64,000 nt of DNA from Carnobacterium sp. CP1 (GCF_001483965.1 NZ_CP010796.1:1550001-1614000), one strand, 5' to 3'; counted from the stretch's first letter, positions 29,194-37,965 are shown. Notes: generated by a model from the letters alone, not told the origin. Numbers and translations: made by a program.

Positions 29194-29249
29194 TAAGGGT
29201 TCATTATCTTTGTTTTATAGACAATAAAAAAACTTGGAGGTTAAGTGCA

Positions 29250-31070
29250 ATGAAAAAACGATTATTATCTCTACTAACTCTTACAGCTGGTGTGGTTTTA
29301 TTAGCAGCTTGTGGTGTTCAAACAGAAGACCAAGCGAGCAACGGCAACTCTGCTTCAACTAGTGAAACAACGGAAAAAAATACGATTGAACTATTAGGCA
29401 CTTCAAGCAATGAAACCGACATGAATATCGTCAGAGATCAATTGATCAAAAATGGCTTCGATGTAAAATTGAATACTCAGCCGGACTATGCTAGTTTCCA
29501 AACCCAAAAAGAAGCTGGTAATTATGATCTAGCGATCTCAAGCTGGACAACTGTAACCGGAAATCCTGACTATGCTGTGCGTTCTTTATTTATTACAGAC
29601 GGCGATAACAGCAGCATGTCAAACAGCGAAGTAGATGCTTTGATTGATGAAGCAGCTCTGCAAACTGCTGATGAGTATACTCAAACGTATAAAGGATTAG
29701 AAGATGTCTTAGTTACTGAAAATGCTTATATCGCCCCGCTTTATACTTCTTTAAAAGCTCAAGCATTTAACAGCGAACTCTTAAAGCCTGATTCTATTCG
29801 TTTGTCAAAATCGCGTGCTTTTGCTTGGGAAAACGTGCAATTTAACGACACGGCTTTGAACGATACAGAATCCCTGCTGTTGACGCAAACGATGGGAGAT
29901 TTGACTTCATTAGACCCTATCAAAGGCAATGACGGATCGATTAATCAATTGAATACGAATATGTATGTCCGCTTAGTGAACTTAACAGATGATGACAAAG
30001 TTGTTTCTGATGGCTCTTTAAGTTACAACCACGCAATCGCAGACGGCAACTCGGATTACTACTTCATTTTACGCGATGATATTAATTTTGCAGCCGTTGA
30101 AGATGGACAAGCTGTCGATACTGGTAAAATGGTCAGTGGTCAAGATGCTATTTTCTCATTAAACCGCGCAAAAAATCCGAATTCTGTACCAGACCACCGG
30201 ACGTACAGTTTACATGAGCACATCGACTCGGCTAGCTTGGTTACAGATCTTACTGAACTTGAAAATGCTCAGTTGTCTGACGGCAGCGGGTCTGTCAAAG
30301 AAGCTTTAGAAGCTGGTTTAGAAGCTCCTATTGCTGCAGTTGTAGAAGATGCAGAACAAGTTGATAATGCTTCAGGAAATTACCAAGTGATCAAAATGAC
30401 CACAACAGAACCTTTCCCGCAAGTCTTAAACTACTTGGCGCACCAATCTGCAGGAATCGTGTCACAAGAACAAGTTGAAAGCATCAACACATACGATATC
30501 GAAAACTTTGATATCACTACTGATATCCCTTACGGAGACCAACGGACCGTAACAAAAGGCGAAACATATGACAATCATTTGTATGCCAGCGGTCCTTACA
30601 TCATGATCCAAAAAGACGACTATGCCGCAACTTTCCAAAAAAATCCGGCTTATATGGCTGGAACAGAAAACGAAGCACAGATTGCTAATGTGACGGTTCG
30701 TTTTATCGGAGATGCGGATAGTGCCCTATCTGCTTTACGTTCTGGTGAAATCCACTTATTGTATGGATTAGATGAAACAAAATATGACGTTGTTGAAGGC
30801 GAAGACAGCTTAACATTACAAAGTATGCCAAGTAATGGTGTAACGTACATGTTGTTCAATACCAATGGACGGGATGTTTCTGATAGTGCCGATTTGCGTA
30901 AATCGATTCTTTACTCCATCAACCAAGATGAAATCAGTTCTGCTTACGATGGTTTGAAATTAAAAGCTTACTCGACTGTTAGTCCGTTAGTCGACACTGG
31001 AAATGAGTTAGTAGCCGATCCAGCTAAAGTAGAAGAATTCTATCAAAATTATTTAGATTCAGCAAAATAA
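29250..31070 (+). CDS. Substrate-binding lipoprotein of peptide ABC transporter, circularly permuted SBP_bac_5 fold
   Basis: A 606-residue lipoprotein (signal LLTLTAGVVLLAAC). The order of the SBP_bac_5 parts is unusual. Directly after the signal and a Ser/Thr-rich linker comes what is normally the C-terminal part: IELLGTSSNETDMNIVRDQL, YDLAISSWTTVTGNPDY, MSNSEVDALIDEA, AYIAPLYTS. Around residue 200 the usual N-terminal part begins (MGDLTSLDPIKGNDGSINQL, YFILRDDINFA, SGQDAIFSLNRAKNP), followed by the middle (SGPYIMIQKDDY, YMLFNTNGRDV, LRKSILYSINQDE). The chain stops at DPAKVEEFYQNY, the point where the C-terminal part would normally continue. AACTTGGAGG precedes the ATG. It would bind peptides outside the cell for the permeases just upstream. 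Confidence 0.9.
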   Translation: MKKRLLSLLTLTAGVVLLAACGVQTEDQASNGNSASTSETTEKNTIELLGTSSNETDMNIVRDQLIKNGFDVKLNTQPDYASFQTQKEAGNYDLAISSWTTVTGNPDYAVRSLFITDGDNSSMSNSEVDALIDEAALQTADEYTQTYKGLEDVLVTENAYIAPLYTSLKAQAFNSELLKPDSIRLSKSRAFAWENVQFNDTALNDTESLLLTQTMGDLTSLDPIKGNDGSINQLNTNMYVRLVNLTDDDKVVSDGSLSYNHAIADGNSDYYFILRDDINFAAVEDGQAVDTGKMVSGQDAIFSLNRAKNPNSVPDHRTYSLHEHIDSASLVTDLTELENAQLSDGSGSVKEALEAGLEAPIAAVVEDAEQVDNASGNYQVIKMTTTEPFPQVLNYLAHQSAGIVSQEQVESINTYDIENFDITTDIPYGDQRTVTKGETYDNHLYASGPYIMIQKDDYAATFQKNPAYMAGTENEAQIANVTVRFIGDADSALSALRSGEIHLLYGLDETKYDVVEGEDSLTLQSMPSNGVTYMLFNTNGRDVSDSADLRKSILYSINQDEISSAYDGLKLKAYSTVSPLVDTGNELVADPAKVEEFYQNYLDSAK

Positions 31071-31074
31071 GCTA

Positions 31075-31126
31075 AGAAAAAGCCGCATCAGAAATCCATA
31101 ATAGGATTTTTGATGCGGCTTTTCGT
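31075..31126. terminator. Bidirectional terminator
   Basis: AGCCGCATCA / TGATGCGGCT with an inner GAAATCC / GGATTT stem, flanked by AAAAA and TTTTCG, between the convergent binding-protein and oxidoreductase genes. Confidence 0.9.
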
Positions 31127-31144
31127 TTGTTAAGGATAAGTTGT

Positions 31145-32224
31145 TTATTTTTTTGTTGGAATAACCATTGCTTTTTCTTGCGAAATCAAGCACAACTCTT
31201 GAGCTTTAAAAATATGCTCTTGTGTCATAGCCTTTTCAGTACGGTTGATACAGTCTTTGATCATTTCGCCAAAGAATGGGAAGCCTACTTCTCCCGTTAG
31301 AGAATAATGTTCCTCTCCTTCTGCAGTAACCAAATACAAATGATCGCCGGTTTCTTCACGCGCTACATCAAGGTATTTGCGAACTTCAATCGTTCCTTTA
31401 GTCCCCGTAATAAATGTTCGGCCATCTCCCCAAGTGCTTAAGCCATCTGGTGTAAACCAATCGACTTTAAAGATGAAAGTTGCTCCATTGTCGCCTAGGA
31501 ATGTTGCATCTCCATAATCTTCCAGTTCAGGAGTGTCGGGATTAGCATAGTTTCCGACTTTACTGTGCAGAACTTCAGCATTTTCATTGCCGGTATAATA
31601 CAAGAACTGTTCAATTTGGTGGCTGCCGATGTCGCACAAGATTCCGCCATATTGTTCTTTCTTAAAGAACCAGTCTGGGCGTATGTCTTTGTCCAAACGA
31701 TGTGGACCAAAACCGGTCACTTGAATGACTTCTCCAATTTTACCGTCTTTGATCAATTGTCCTGCAAAAACTGCTCCTTCAACATGCAGGCGTTCACTAA
31801 AGTAAACAAAAAACTTGCGGCCTGTTTCAGCAACAACTTTTTTAGTTTCTTCCAATTGCGCCATCGTTGTGAAAGCTGTTTTATCCGTAAAATAATCTTT
31901 TCCGGCCCGCATCACTCGATTGCCCATCTCACTGCGTAAATTTGGAATAACGGCAGCTGCAACTAATTGAACCGCTGGATCCGCAAGAATGGCTTCTAAT
32001 GATTCCGCTACTGCCGCTTCAGGAAATTGTTCTTGATAAGCGGCTACTTTTTCTGGATCTGGGTCATAGACCCATTTTAATGTTGCTCCTGCTTCCAGCA
32101 ATCCATTGGTCATCCCATTGATATGTCCGTGATCCAAAGCTGTTACGGCAAAATTAAACTCACCGGGTTCAACTACTGGATTTGGCTTGCCTTTTGGTGC
32201 ATAGTTCATTCCGTCTTGCTTCAT
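31145..32224 (-). CDS. Gfo/Idh/MocA-family oxidoreductase
   Basis: A product of about 359 residues with an NAD(P)-binding N-terminal domain (FAVTALDHGHINGMTNGL, VYDPDPEKVAAY) and the family's EKP-like segment replaced by DYFTDKTAFTT. A C-terminal alpha/beta domain contains GGILCDIGSHQIEQFLYYTG. These enzymes oxidise or reduce sugars and inositols; the substrate is unknown. The ATG at 32224 lies nine bases from AAGG and is preferred to one at 32233. It is downstream of the cupin/TIM-barrel chimera in the same orientation, consistent with a former sugar-modification operon. Confidence 0.87.
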   Translation of the reverse strand: MKQDGMNYAPKGKPNPVVEPGEFNFAVTALDHGHINGMTNGLLEAGATLKWVYDPDPEKVAAYQEQFPEAAVAESLEAILADPAVQLVAAAVIPNLRSEMGNRVMRAGKDYFTDKTAFTTMAQLEETKKVVAETGRKFFVYFSERLHVEGAVFAGQLIKDGKIGEVIQVTGFGPHRLDKDIRPDWFFKKEQYGGILCDIGSHQIEQFLYYTGNENAEVLHSKVGNYANPDTPELEDYGDATFLGDNGATFIFKVDWFTPDGLSTWGDGRTFITGTKGTIEVRKYLDVAREETGDHLYLVTAEGEEHYSLTGEVGFPFFGEMIKDCINRTEKAMTQEHIFKAQELCLISQEKAMVIPTKK

Positions 32225-32277
32225 TTCGATCATCCTTCCACCAACTATTTTTTTATTCTTCTGATTATAAACTTAAC

Positions 32278-32322
32278 AAATATATGGAGCTAAGCGTCGA
32301 ACTCTTAGCCCCATATATCGTT
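32278..32322 (-). other. Intergenic hairpin between chimeric gene and oxidoreductase
   Basis: On the minus strand ATATATGGGGCTAAG pairs with CTTAGCTCCATATAT; only TTTGTT follows. It may be a weak terminator or an mRNA-stability hairpin. Confidence 0.5.
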
Positions 32323-32334
32323 TATTTCCTAGAT

Positions 32335-33150
32335 TTAAAATAAGTTTTTGTAGCCTGCGTTGTACAAATAATCGCGTGAAGTAATCAAACAGTCGAATGG
32401 GTCGCGTCCATATTGATCATCTTGCTCCACCAATAAATAACGTGTTCCACTGGCGATACTTTGTTCAATGATCTCTGGCAAATCTAAACTGCCTTGGCCT
32501 AATTCCGCAAATTGAATGATATTGGCAAATGCCGTCATAAAGGTTTCGTAGTCCCCTTCTTTTAAAGCATCAAAAGCTTCCGGAGGGATACTAGCGACTC
32601 GATAATCTTTCAAATGCACTAGATCTACTTTTCCAGCATAGTCTTTTAATACAGAAACCGGGTTTTTACCGCCGCGTTGTACCCAGTGGACATCCAATTC
32701 AAAACCTAATAAAGGAGCTTCTTCACGGATAATATCCAACAAATATTTTCCATCGTATTTTTTTAATTCGATGTGATGATTGTGGTAATACAATTTTATC
32801 CCATGTTCGGCTAATTTCTTAGCTACATCGTTTGCTTCATGACAGAATTCGATGACTTTTTCTAAAGAAGCCATCGCATCAAAAGGCAGCATACCGACGT
32901 ATAACTCTTTATTGCCCGTTACATGTGCTTTATGCAAATCCAAACCATCTAAAAACAACATGTCTCCAGGTTTTAAATCATATATCTGATTATTGATCAA
33001 ATATTTGCATTCTCTTCCATGAAAAAAATAAAGTTCATAGTGTTGGTGAGAATGAAACTCTAAATCTTTCGCTTGTCCCTTGATATGAGAAAAAGCAACC
33101 AAAGATAGTTGATAATTCATCTTGTGCGGCTTTTTTGAATACCCTTTCAT
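32335..33150 (-). CDS. Chimeric protein: AraC-type cupin domain fused to a truncated sugar isomerase TIM barrel
   Basis: Of 271 residues, about 10-85 form the cupin sensor of an AraC-type regulator (FHSHQHYELYFFHGRE, YDLKPGDMLFLDGLDLHKAH). From about 90 to the end the sequence is the C-terminal two-thirds of a xylose-isomerase-like sugar phosphate isomerase/epimerase (GIKLYYHNHHIEL, GFELDVHWVQRGG, VDLVHLKDY, LVEQDDQYG). The first strands of that barrel, about 100 residues, and the DNA-binding part of the regulator are both absent. The simplest reading is an in-frame deletion that joined two neighbouring genes. AAGGAGG nine bases before 33150 fixes the start; an upstream open stretch to 33177 lacks one. 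Activity is doubtful. Confidence 0.8.
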   Translation of the reverse strand: MKGYSKKPHKMNYQLSLVAFSHIKGQAKDLEFHSHQHYELYFFHGRECKYLINNQIYDLKPGDMLFLDGLDLHKAHVTGNKELYVGMLPFDAMASLEKVIEFCHEANDVAKKLAEHGIKLYYHNHHIELKKYDGKYLLDIIREEAPLLGFELDVHWVQRGGKNPVSVLKDYAGKVDLVHLKDYRVASIPPEAFDALKEGDYETFMTAFANIIQFAELGQGSLDLPEIIEQSIASGTRYLLVEQDDQYGRDPFDCLITSRDYLYNAGYKNLF

Positions 33151-33275
33151 TATACATTTCCTCCTTGGACATTTCATTATCTAGTCGTGTTCACTTGTTG
33201 TTAAATGATTGACTGAAACTGCTTTTTGTCTTAGTGTAGCACATTATTGGACAATCAAATAAAAAACTTCTCCAT

Positions 33276-33332
33276 AAAAAACGCCCTTCAAGTATAGCAG
33301 TCACTTTTTATCGCGACTACCTTGAAGGGCAT
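33276..33332 (-). terminator. Terminator of the FMN reductase gene
   Basis: GCCCTTCAAG (33283-33292) pairs with CTTGAAGGGC (33321-33330) around a partly paired loop; on the minus strand it is followed by GTTTTTTATGG. Confidence 0.85.
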
Positions 33333-33351
33333 TTATTCTATATTTTTATGC

Positions 33352-33999
33352 TTATCTGATTGTGCTGAAAGCTTGTGACCATAGCAATAAGTCATCAAAC
33401 ATACCTTGTGCATTAACTTTATTGTAGTCATTTGGTTTGAAAATACTCATGTTTTCAAAGTCAGACATTATAGAGAAGTTTGTTGTCGTGTGGACAGTAG
33501 CAACACTCAATTCGCCTAAGATCGAACGCATATTTTCGTGAGCACGTGCGCCGCCTAAGCTGCCGTATCCAACCAATGCTGCTGCTTTATTCGCTACTTC
33601 TGGTTTTAAGAAGTCAGTAGCATTTTTTAATGCTCCACCTACTGCATGATTGTATTCTGGAGTGATAAATACATATCCATCAAATGAAGCCATTTTTTCA
33701 GACCATGCTTGAATAGCTGCACCTGCTGCTGCTTGACGCTCTTCAGGAAGTTTAGCTCCCAATAGCGGTAGATCATAATCAGCTAACTCAACGATTTCGT
33801 ATTCTACTCCTTCATCGTTTCTGTTTACTGCAAAATCATAAATCCATTGTGTTACTGCTTCTGAGTTTCTTCCTTCGCGTACGCTTCCTGAGATAATACC
33901 GATTTTCATAATTTTTTTCCCCTTTTCTTCTATTATTGTTTCTTCTTTTTTTCCGAATAACGCTTCGCTCATTCGAGTGAATACTGATTTACTGCTCAA
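33352..33999 (-). CDS. NAD(P)H-dependent FMN reductase (flavodoxin-like fold)
   Basis: The conserved domain begins MKIGIISGSVREGRNSEAV (FMN phosphate loop) and contains YVFITPEYNHAVGGALKNATD and GYGSLGGARAHENMR, all typical of NADPH-dependent FMN/azo/quinone reductases. The reading frame starts 30 codons earlier with a TTG at 33999 preceded by GGAGG at seven bases, a better ribosome site than that of the internal ATG. The product therefore probably has a 30-residue charged N-terminal extension (215 residues in all). It is monocistronic, with a palindrome over its promoter region, consistent with induction by quinones or oxidants. Confidence 0.87.
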   Translation of the reverse strand: MSSKSVFTRMSEALFGKKEETIIEEKGKKIMKIGIISGSVREGRNSEAVTQWIYDFAVNRNDEGVEYEIVELADYDLPLLGAKLPEERQAAAGAAIQAWSEKMASFDGYVFITPEYNHAVGGALKNATDFLKPEVANKAAALVGYGSLGGARAHENMRSILGELSVATVHTTTNFSIMSDFENMSIFKPNDYNKVNAQGMFDDLLLWSQAFSTIR

Positions 34000-34049
34000 T
34001 GTATTTCCTCCGTTGATTTATTTAATTGAAGGTGGACCGTCAATCATTC

Positions 34050-34103
34050 ACTTACATTTCGTAAGTACTTGCTTAGTATGCCACAGAATTAAAAGCATTT
34101 CAA
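34050..34103 (-). promoter_or_regulatory. FMN reductase promoter and dyad operator
   Basis: On the minus strand TTGAAA (34098-34103), 17 bp, CATACT (34075-34080). Nine bases after the -10 lies ACTTAC-n5-GTAAGT (34050-34066), a perfect dyad of the type bound by HxlR- or MarR-type redox regulators. No regulator is adjacent. The remainder of 34104-34350 shows nothing recognised. Confidence 0.7.
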
Positions 34104-34350
34104 GCTAATTTATCACGAATTAGAGATTTGTTTATCAAAACTACTTTATTGGTCTTTTAATCTTTTGGTTCAATTCCTCTAAACAAAGAAATGGTAACGG
34201 TATCACTAATGGTTTCAAGGTACTTCTTTTTTTCCTTTCTACACCAAATAAATATCGGTCAGCTCAATTAATCAAAAAAATACAGCAATGGATCAACTAA
34301 TGATCGATTGCTGCATTTTTAGGTTCTATCCTTTTTGAGGCTGGCAACTA

Positions 34351-34536
34351 AAATGACTGTATGCTACAATCTTGAAATTTTGGAGGAATAGTGGCTGCTT
34401 GTAGCCATGAAGAGGCTTGAAAACCTGAAGACATAAGTCTTCTCCAGGAGGTCCCATAGCTTTCTACAAGCAAACACATAAATCCTGGAAGAAATTTCGC
34501 TCCCTAAGAATTACCAACACAATTGGACAAAGAGCC
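34351..34536 (-). repeat. Dispersed repeat, copy B, with inserted hairpin
   Basis: On the minus strand it reads GGCTCTTTGTCCAATTGTGT, GAAATTTCTTCC, about 100 extra bases, then AATTTCAAGATTGTAG, matching 19445-19523 on both sides. The extra part forms a nested stem: GCTTGTAG (34397-34404) with CTACAAGC (34464-34471), and inside it CCTGAAGAC with GTCTTCTCCAGG. Both copies sit directly after the stop of a minus-strand gene. Confidence 0.6.
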
Positions 34537-34547
34537 TATCTTTCTTG

Positions 34548-35423
34548 TTAGTCTTCTAAATAAGAAATGTCTTTTTTGACAGGGACTTTTGTGCCGTCAA
34601 ATTGTTCTTCGATATATTCTTGAACTTCTTCATCGTGGTACAGTTCGCCTAATTTCAGAACATCTTCATTAGCGGCATTCGCTTTTTGTGTAACCAGAAT
34701 ATTAACGTTATTTTTTGTTTCGTCGTTGATCTCTTCATGGAAGATTGAATCTTCCAAGACATTCAATTCGCCTTCCAGTGCAACCGTATTTCCGATCAAG
34801 ACCAAGTCTACATCTTGCAGCACTCGCGGACCGGTTGTATCATCGATTTCAACAAAGATTAAATTTTTAGGATTCTCGATGATATCACTGGTTGTGCCTA
34901 ATGCATCAAAGTCATCGGGTAATGTGATCAACCCTGCTGCTTCGAGCAATAATAAGCCTCTTGAAGCATTCGATGGATTGTCGGCAATCGCCACAACAGA
35001 GCCTTCGCTCACATCTTTTATAGCGTCAAATTTGTCAGTGTAGATGCCCATTGGTTCTAAGTAAGTTGTTGCAAAAGCAGTTAAATCGGACCCGCTCTCT
35101 TCATTAAATGAGTTTAAGTATGCCCATGATTGAAAGGCATTGACATCCACTTCGCCTTCAACGGTCGCCGTATTCAATTGAGGACCGCCGTTTACTTCTT
35201 CAACTTCTAATGTGACTCCTGCTTCTTTTGCAGCATCGGATCGAGCAATGTATTCCCAAATTTGAACATCTGATGCTTGGGCTCCGATCACTATTGTTTG
35301 TGATTCGCTCGAATCGTTTTTCGAAGATTCGGTTTCTGACGCATCTCCTGTTGAACTGCAGGCAGCCAATACAAGAGCTGTTGTGATTAAAATGGATGAT
35401 AGAACGCTTTGTCTTTTTTTCAT
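34548..35423 (-). CDS. MetQ-family substrate-binding lipoprotein (second copy)
   Basis: The 291-residue lipoprotein (signal ending TALVLAACSS) belongs to the NlpA/MetQ family: TIVIGAQASDVQIWEYIAR, EGEVDVNAFQSWAYLN, PMGIYTDKFDAIKDV, GSVVAIADNPSNASRGLLL and VPVKKDIS at the end. MetQ proteins bind methionine for the MetNPQ importer. It is the last gene of the methionine-type T-box operon. A dispersed repeat follows its stop. No MetN ATPase or MetP permease is encoded in the window, so it must work with components elsewhere. Ligand could be methionine, its D-isomer or a relative. Confidence 0.88.
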   Translation of the reverse strand: MKKRQSVLSSILITTALVLAACSSTGDASETESSKNDSSESQTIVIGAQASDVQIWEYIARSDAAKEAGVTLEVEEVNGGPQLNTATVEGEVDVNAFQSWAYLNSFNEESGSDLTAFATTYLEPMGIYTDKFDAIKDVSEGSVVAIADNPSNASRGLLLLEAAGLITLPDDFDALGTTSDIIENPKNLIFVEIDDTTGPRVLQDVDLVLIGNTVALEGELNVLEDSIFHEEINDETKNNVNILVTQKANAANEDVLKLGELYHDEEVQEYIEEQFDGTKVPVKKDISYLED

Positions 35424-35439
35424 ACCTCATCGTCCTTTC

Positions 35440-36210
35440 TTAATGCATAGTCATGCCGCCGGTCACGTTGATCGCTTGTCCTGTCATATATGCTGACAAG
35501 TGGCTTGCTAAGAATAGAACCACACTCGCAACTTCCGATGCTGCTGCTGTGCGACCAAGCGGTATTTGCGAACAGTCCTCAGCATAAATTTCTTCAGGCG
35601 TCATGCCTCTGATAAGTCCGCCTTCTACTCTTTCACGATGCTTCATTTCTGTTTCGACAACTCCAGGACAGACAGCATTGACCAAGATATTGTCTTTTGC
35701 CAGCTCTTTTGCCATCGTTTTGGTGAACCCCAAAACAGCGTGTTTAGAAGCTGTATAGGTGCCTAGTGCGGTATAGCCGTTTTTTCCAGCTTGTGAAGCA
35801 ATCTGAATGATCCGACCGCCATTCCCAACTTCTTGCATAAGCTTTCCGACATACTTTGAAGTCAAAAATACTCCTTTGGCATTCACATCCATGACTTTGT
35901 CCCAGTCAGAAGTTTGGCTGTCTACCACTAAATCCATAGTTGAAATACCCGCGCTGTTCACTAGAATGTCGACTTTACCAAAAGCTGCTATTGTACTCTC
36001 CAACCAGCTCTGGACTGACGCTTCTGAAGCAACATTCAATTTTGAAACGGCAAATCGGTCTGTTTCCAGTTCGAAGCCTTCTTTATAACCTAAATCTCCA
36101 GAAACCACAAAAGCCCCGGCTTCCAGCAAACTGTCTACGACCGCTTTTCCTATCCCGCTTTTTCCGCCGGTTACCAAAGCTACTTTGCCAGACAAATCAA
36201 TTCCGATCAT
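35440..36210 (-). CDS. Short-chain dehydrogenase/reductase
   Basis: The 256-residue classical SDR has cofactor motif VALVTGGKSGIGKAV, NAG motif ILVNSAGIST, catalytic Ser and YxxxK in ASQAGKNGYTALGTYTASKHA, and the C-terminal SAYMTGQAINVTGGMTMH. Acidic residues after strand 2 (SGDLG) suggest NAD(H). AGGAGG precedes the start. It is tucked between luxS and the second MetQ gene in the same operon, so a substrate linked to methionine or sulfur metabolism is plausible, but the family does not reveal it. Confidence 0.9.
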   Translation of the reverse strand: MIGIDLSGKVALVTGGKSGIGKAVVDSLLEAGAFVVSGDLGYKEGFELETDRFAVSKLNVASEASVQSWLESTIAAFGKVDILVNSAGISTMDLVVDSQTSDWDKVMDVNAKGVFLTSKYVGKLMQEVGNGGRIIQIASQAGKNGYTALGTYTASKHAVLGFTKTMAKELAKDNILVNAVCPGVVETEMKHRERVEGGLIRGMTPEEIYAEDCSQIPLGRTAAASEVASVVLFLASHLSAYMTGQAINVTGGMTMH

Positions 36211-36235
36211 TAGTGCTTACCTCCTAAGAGTGACA

Positions 36236-36700
36236 TTATGCAAATACACGTTCAAATGGATCTCTGCTAAGGCCTTTTTCTAGTACGATCTTTGCGTATT
36301 CTTTCGCCGCAAATAAAGAATGGTCTTTGTAATTTCCGCAAGAAGTTGGGGATACAGCTGGAACATCTTCTGTTTCTAAAACACGTTGCAAGGTTTTCTC
36401 TAAAGCTGCTGCTACAACTTCGGGCGAATCTTCCTCCCATTTGATCAAATAAAATCCGGTACGGCAGCCCATCGGCGAAATGTCAATAATTCCTTCCAGC
36501 TCATCTCGCAAGTAAGTCGCTAACAAATGTTCTAATGTATGCAGAGCTGCTGTAGGCAATGCATCTTGATTCGGCTGCAAAAAGCGCAAATCATATTTTT
36601 GAACAATACTGCCTTTACCGCTTTTTTCCACTCCCGCTACACGTACATACGGTGCTTTCACCAAATTATGATCTAATTCAAAACTTTCTACTTTTGCCAT
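36236..36700 (-). CDS. luxS: S-ribosylhomocysteine lyase (LuxS)
   Basis: The 154-residue enzyme splits S-ribosylhomocysteine into homocysteine and the autoinducer-2 precursor DPD. The metal ligands are visible as HTLEH and the later Cys in SCGNYKDHS; MGCRTGFYL is also conserved. AGGAGG precedes the ATG. Its place between a homocysteine methyltransferase-like gene and methionine uptake genes suggests its main role here is homocysteine recycling. The partner nucleosidase (mtnN/pfs) is not in the window. Confidence 0.97.
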   Translation of the reverse strand: MAKVESFELDHNLVKAPYVRVAGVEKSGKGSIVQKYDLRFLQPNQDALPTAALHTLEHLLATYLRDELEGIIDISPMGCRTGFYLIKWEEDSPEVVAAALEKTLQRVLETEDVPAVSPTSCGNYKDHSLFAAKEYAKIVLEKGLSRDPFERVFA

Positions 36701-36735
36701 GCTGCATTCCTCCTAATTTTTTCCATTTTCAACGG

Positions 36736-37854
36736 TTAATTTCCCCAAACTTCTTGGGCAACTTCTAGTACCAATTTCACTTTATTCCACTGCTCTTCTT
36801 CGGTTAAATGGTTTCCTTCTTCTGTTGAAGCAAAACCGCATTGTGTACTCAAGCAAAGCTGCTCTAATGGAACATATTTGGCGGCTTCTTGGATACGTGC
36901 TTTGATGTCTTCTTTTGCTTCCAACTCACCGGTTTTAGACGTTATCAGCCCTAACACGATTTGACCTTGGCCTTTATAAAAACGCAACGGTTCAAAACCG
37001 CCAGATCGTTCAGTATCGTATTCTAAAAAGTAGCCATCGTAATCTGTTTGGCCAAACAACTCTTTAGCCACCGGTTCGTAAGCTCCGCTCCCAGCAAAGG
37101 TAGAAGCATAGTTTCCGCGGCAAATGTGTGTGGTGATCACTAAGTCAGCCGGTTTATCTTTCAAAATGCCTTGCACATTTTTTGCAGACAATTCTTTCAA
37201 ATTGGTTAATTCTTCTTCAGAAATATCTTCTACCACTTTGTCGTAACACAATACACCCCAGAAACAATCGTCGATTTGTAAATAACGGCAGCCTAAGCGA
37301 TAAAACTCTTGAATCGTTTCACGGTACGCTTGTTGAATATCTTTGCAAAAAGCTTCTACTGTTGGGTAAATAGTTTCATCACGAATGCCTTGGTGCAGCA
37401 ATTGGTTTGGACTAGGAATCGTTGCTTTCGGCAGCGCTCTGTCGCCTACACTTTCTTTTAAATAGACAAAGTCTTTAAAAAAAGGATGGTTCGGATTGAA
37501 AGCGATTTTTCCTGTATTTCGAACATCGTATTTTTCCGTTTCTACTCCTTCAAAGAAATAGCCGTGTTCTGGCACATAGCCTTCAATTCCTGTTAAGCCT
37601 TCTAGGAAATCTAAATGCCACCAGCTTCTGCGGAACTCACCATCAGTTACTGCTTTGAGTCCCACTTCCACTTGTTTATCGACCAGTCTGTTGATTTCTT
37701 CATCTTCCGCTTTACGCAATTCTTCTGAAGAAATACTTCCTGACACAAAAGCTTGGCGAGCGTCTTTCAACGCTCTTGGACGTAAGAAACTCCCTACTTG
37801 ATCTCCTCTAAATGGTGCAACGGTTCTGGTTGATTTTTCTGCAGCTACTGTCAT
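36736..37854 (-). CDS. MetE C-terminal-like methyltransferase (YxjG/YxjH family)
   Basis: The product of about 372 residues matches the zinc-dependent catalytic domain of cobalamin-independent methionine synthase in its short form, as in Bacillus YxjG/YxjH: FRGDQVGSFLRPRALKDAR, DGEFRRSWWHLDF, LQIDDCFWGVLC, THICRGNY (Zn ligands His and Cys) and LSTQCGFAS (Zn Cys). Such short proteins methylate homocysteine with donors other than folylpolyglutamates, or serve methionine salvage. The second ATG (37854) fits the AGAGGG site best. It is followed by luxS after 35 bp. Confidence 0.92.
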   Translation of the reverse strand: MTVAAEKSTRTVAPFRGDQVGSFLRPRALKDARQAFVSGSISSEELRKAEDEEINRLVDKQVEVGLKAVTDGEFRRSWWHLDFLEGLTGIEGYVPEHGYFFEGVETEKYDVRNTGKIAFNPNHPFFKDFVYLKESVGDRALPKATIPSPNQLLHQGIRDETIYPTVEAFCKDIQQAYRETIQEFYRLGCRYLQIDDCFWGVLCYDKVVEDISEEELTNLKELSAKNVQGILKDKPADLVITTHICRGNYASTFAGSGAYEPVAKELFGQTDYDGYFLEYDTERSGGFEPLRFYKGQGQIVLGLITSKTGELEAKEDIKARIQEAAKYVPLEQLCLSTQCGFASTEEGNHLTEEEQWNKVKLVLEVAQEVWGN

Positions 37855-37965
37855 TTTCATTCCCTCTTTCTAATTAGTATTTAAACAAATCTGCCTTACA
37901 TTAAAGAAACAATTCTGTCATTTTCATACTGGAGAAATTGCCGTAGTCCTTAACCAACTAGTTTT

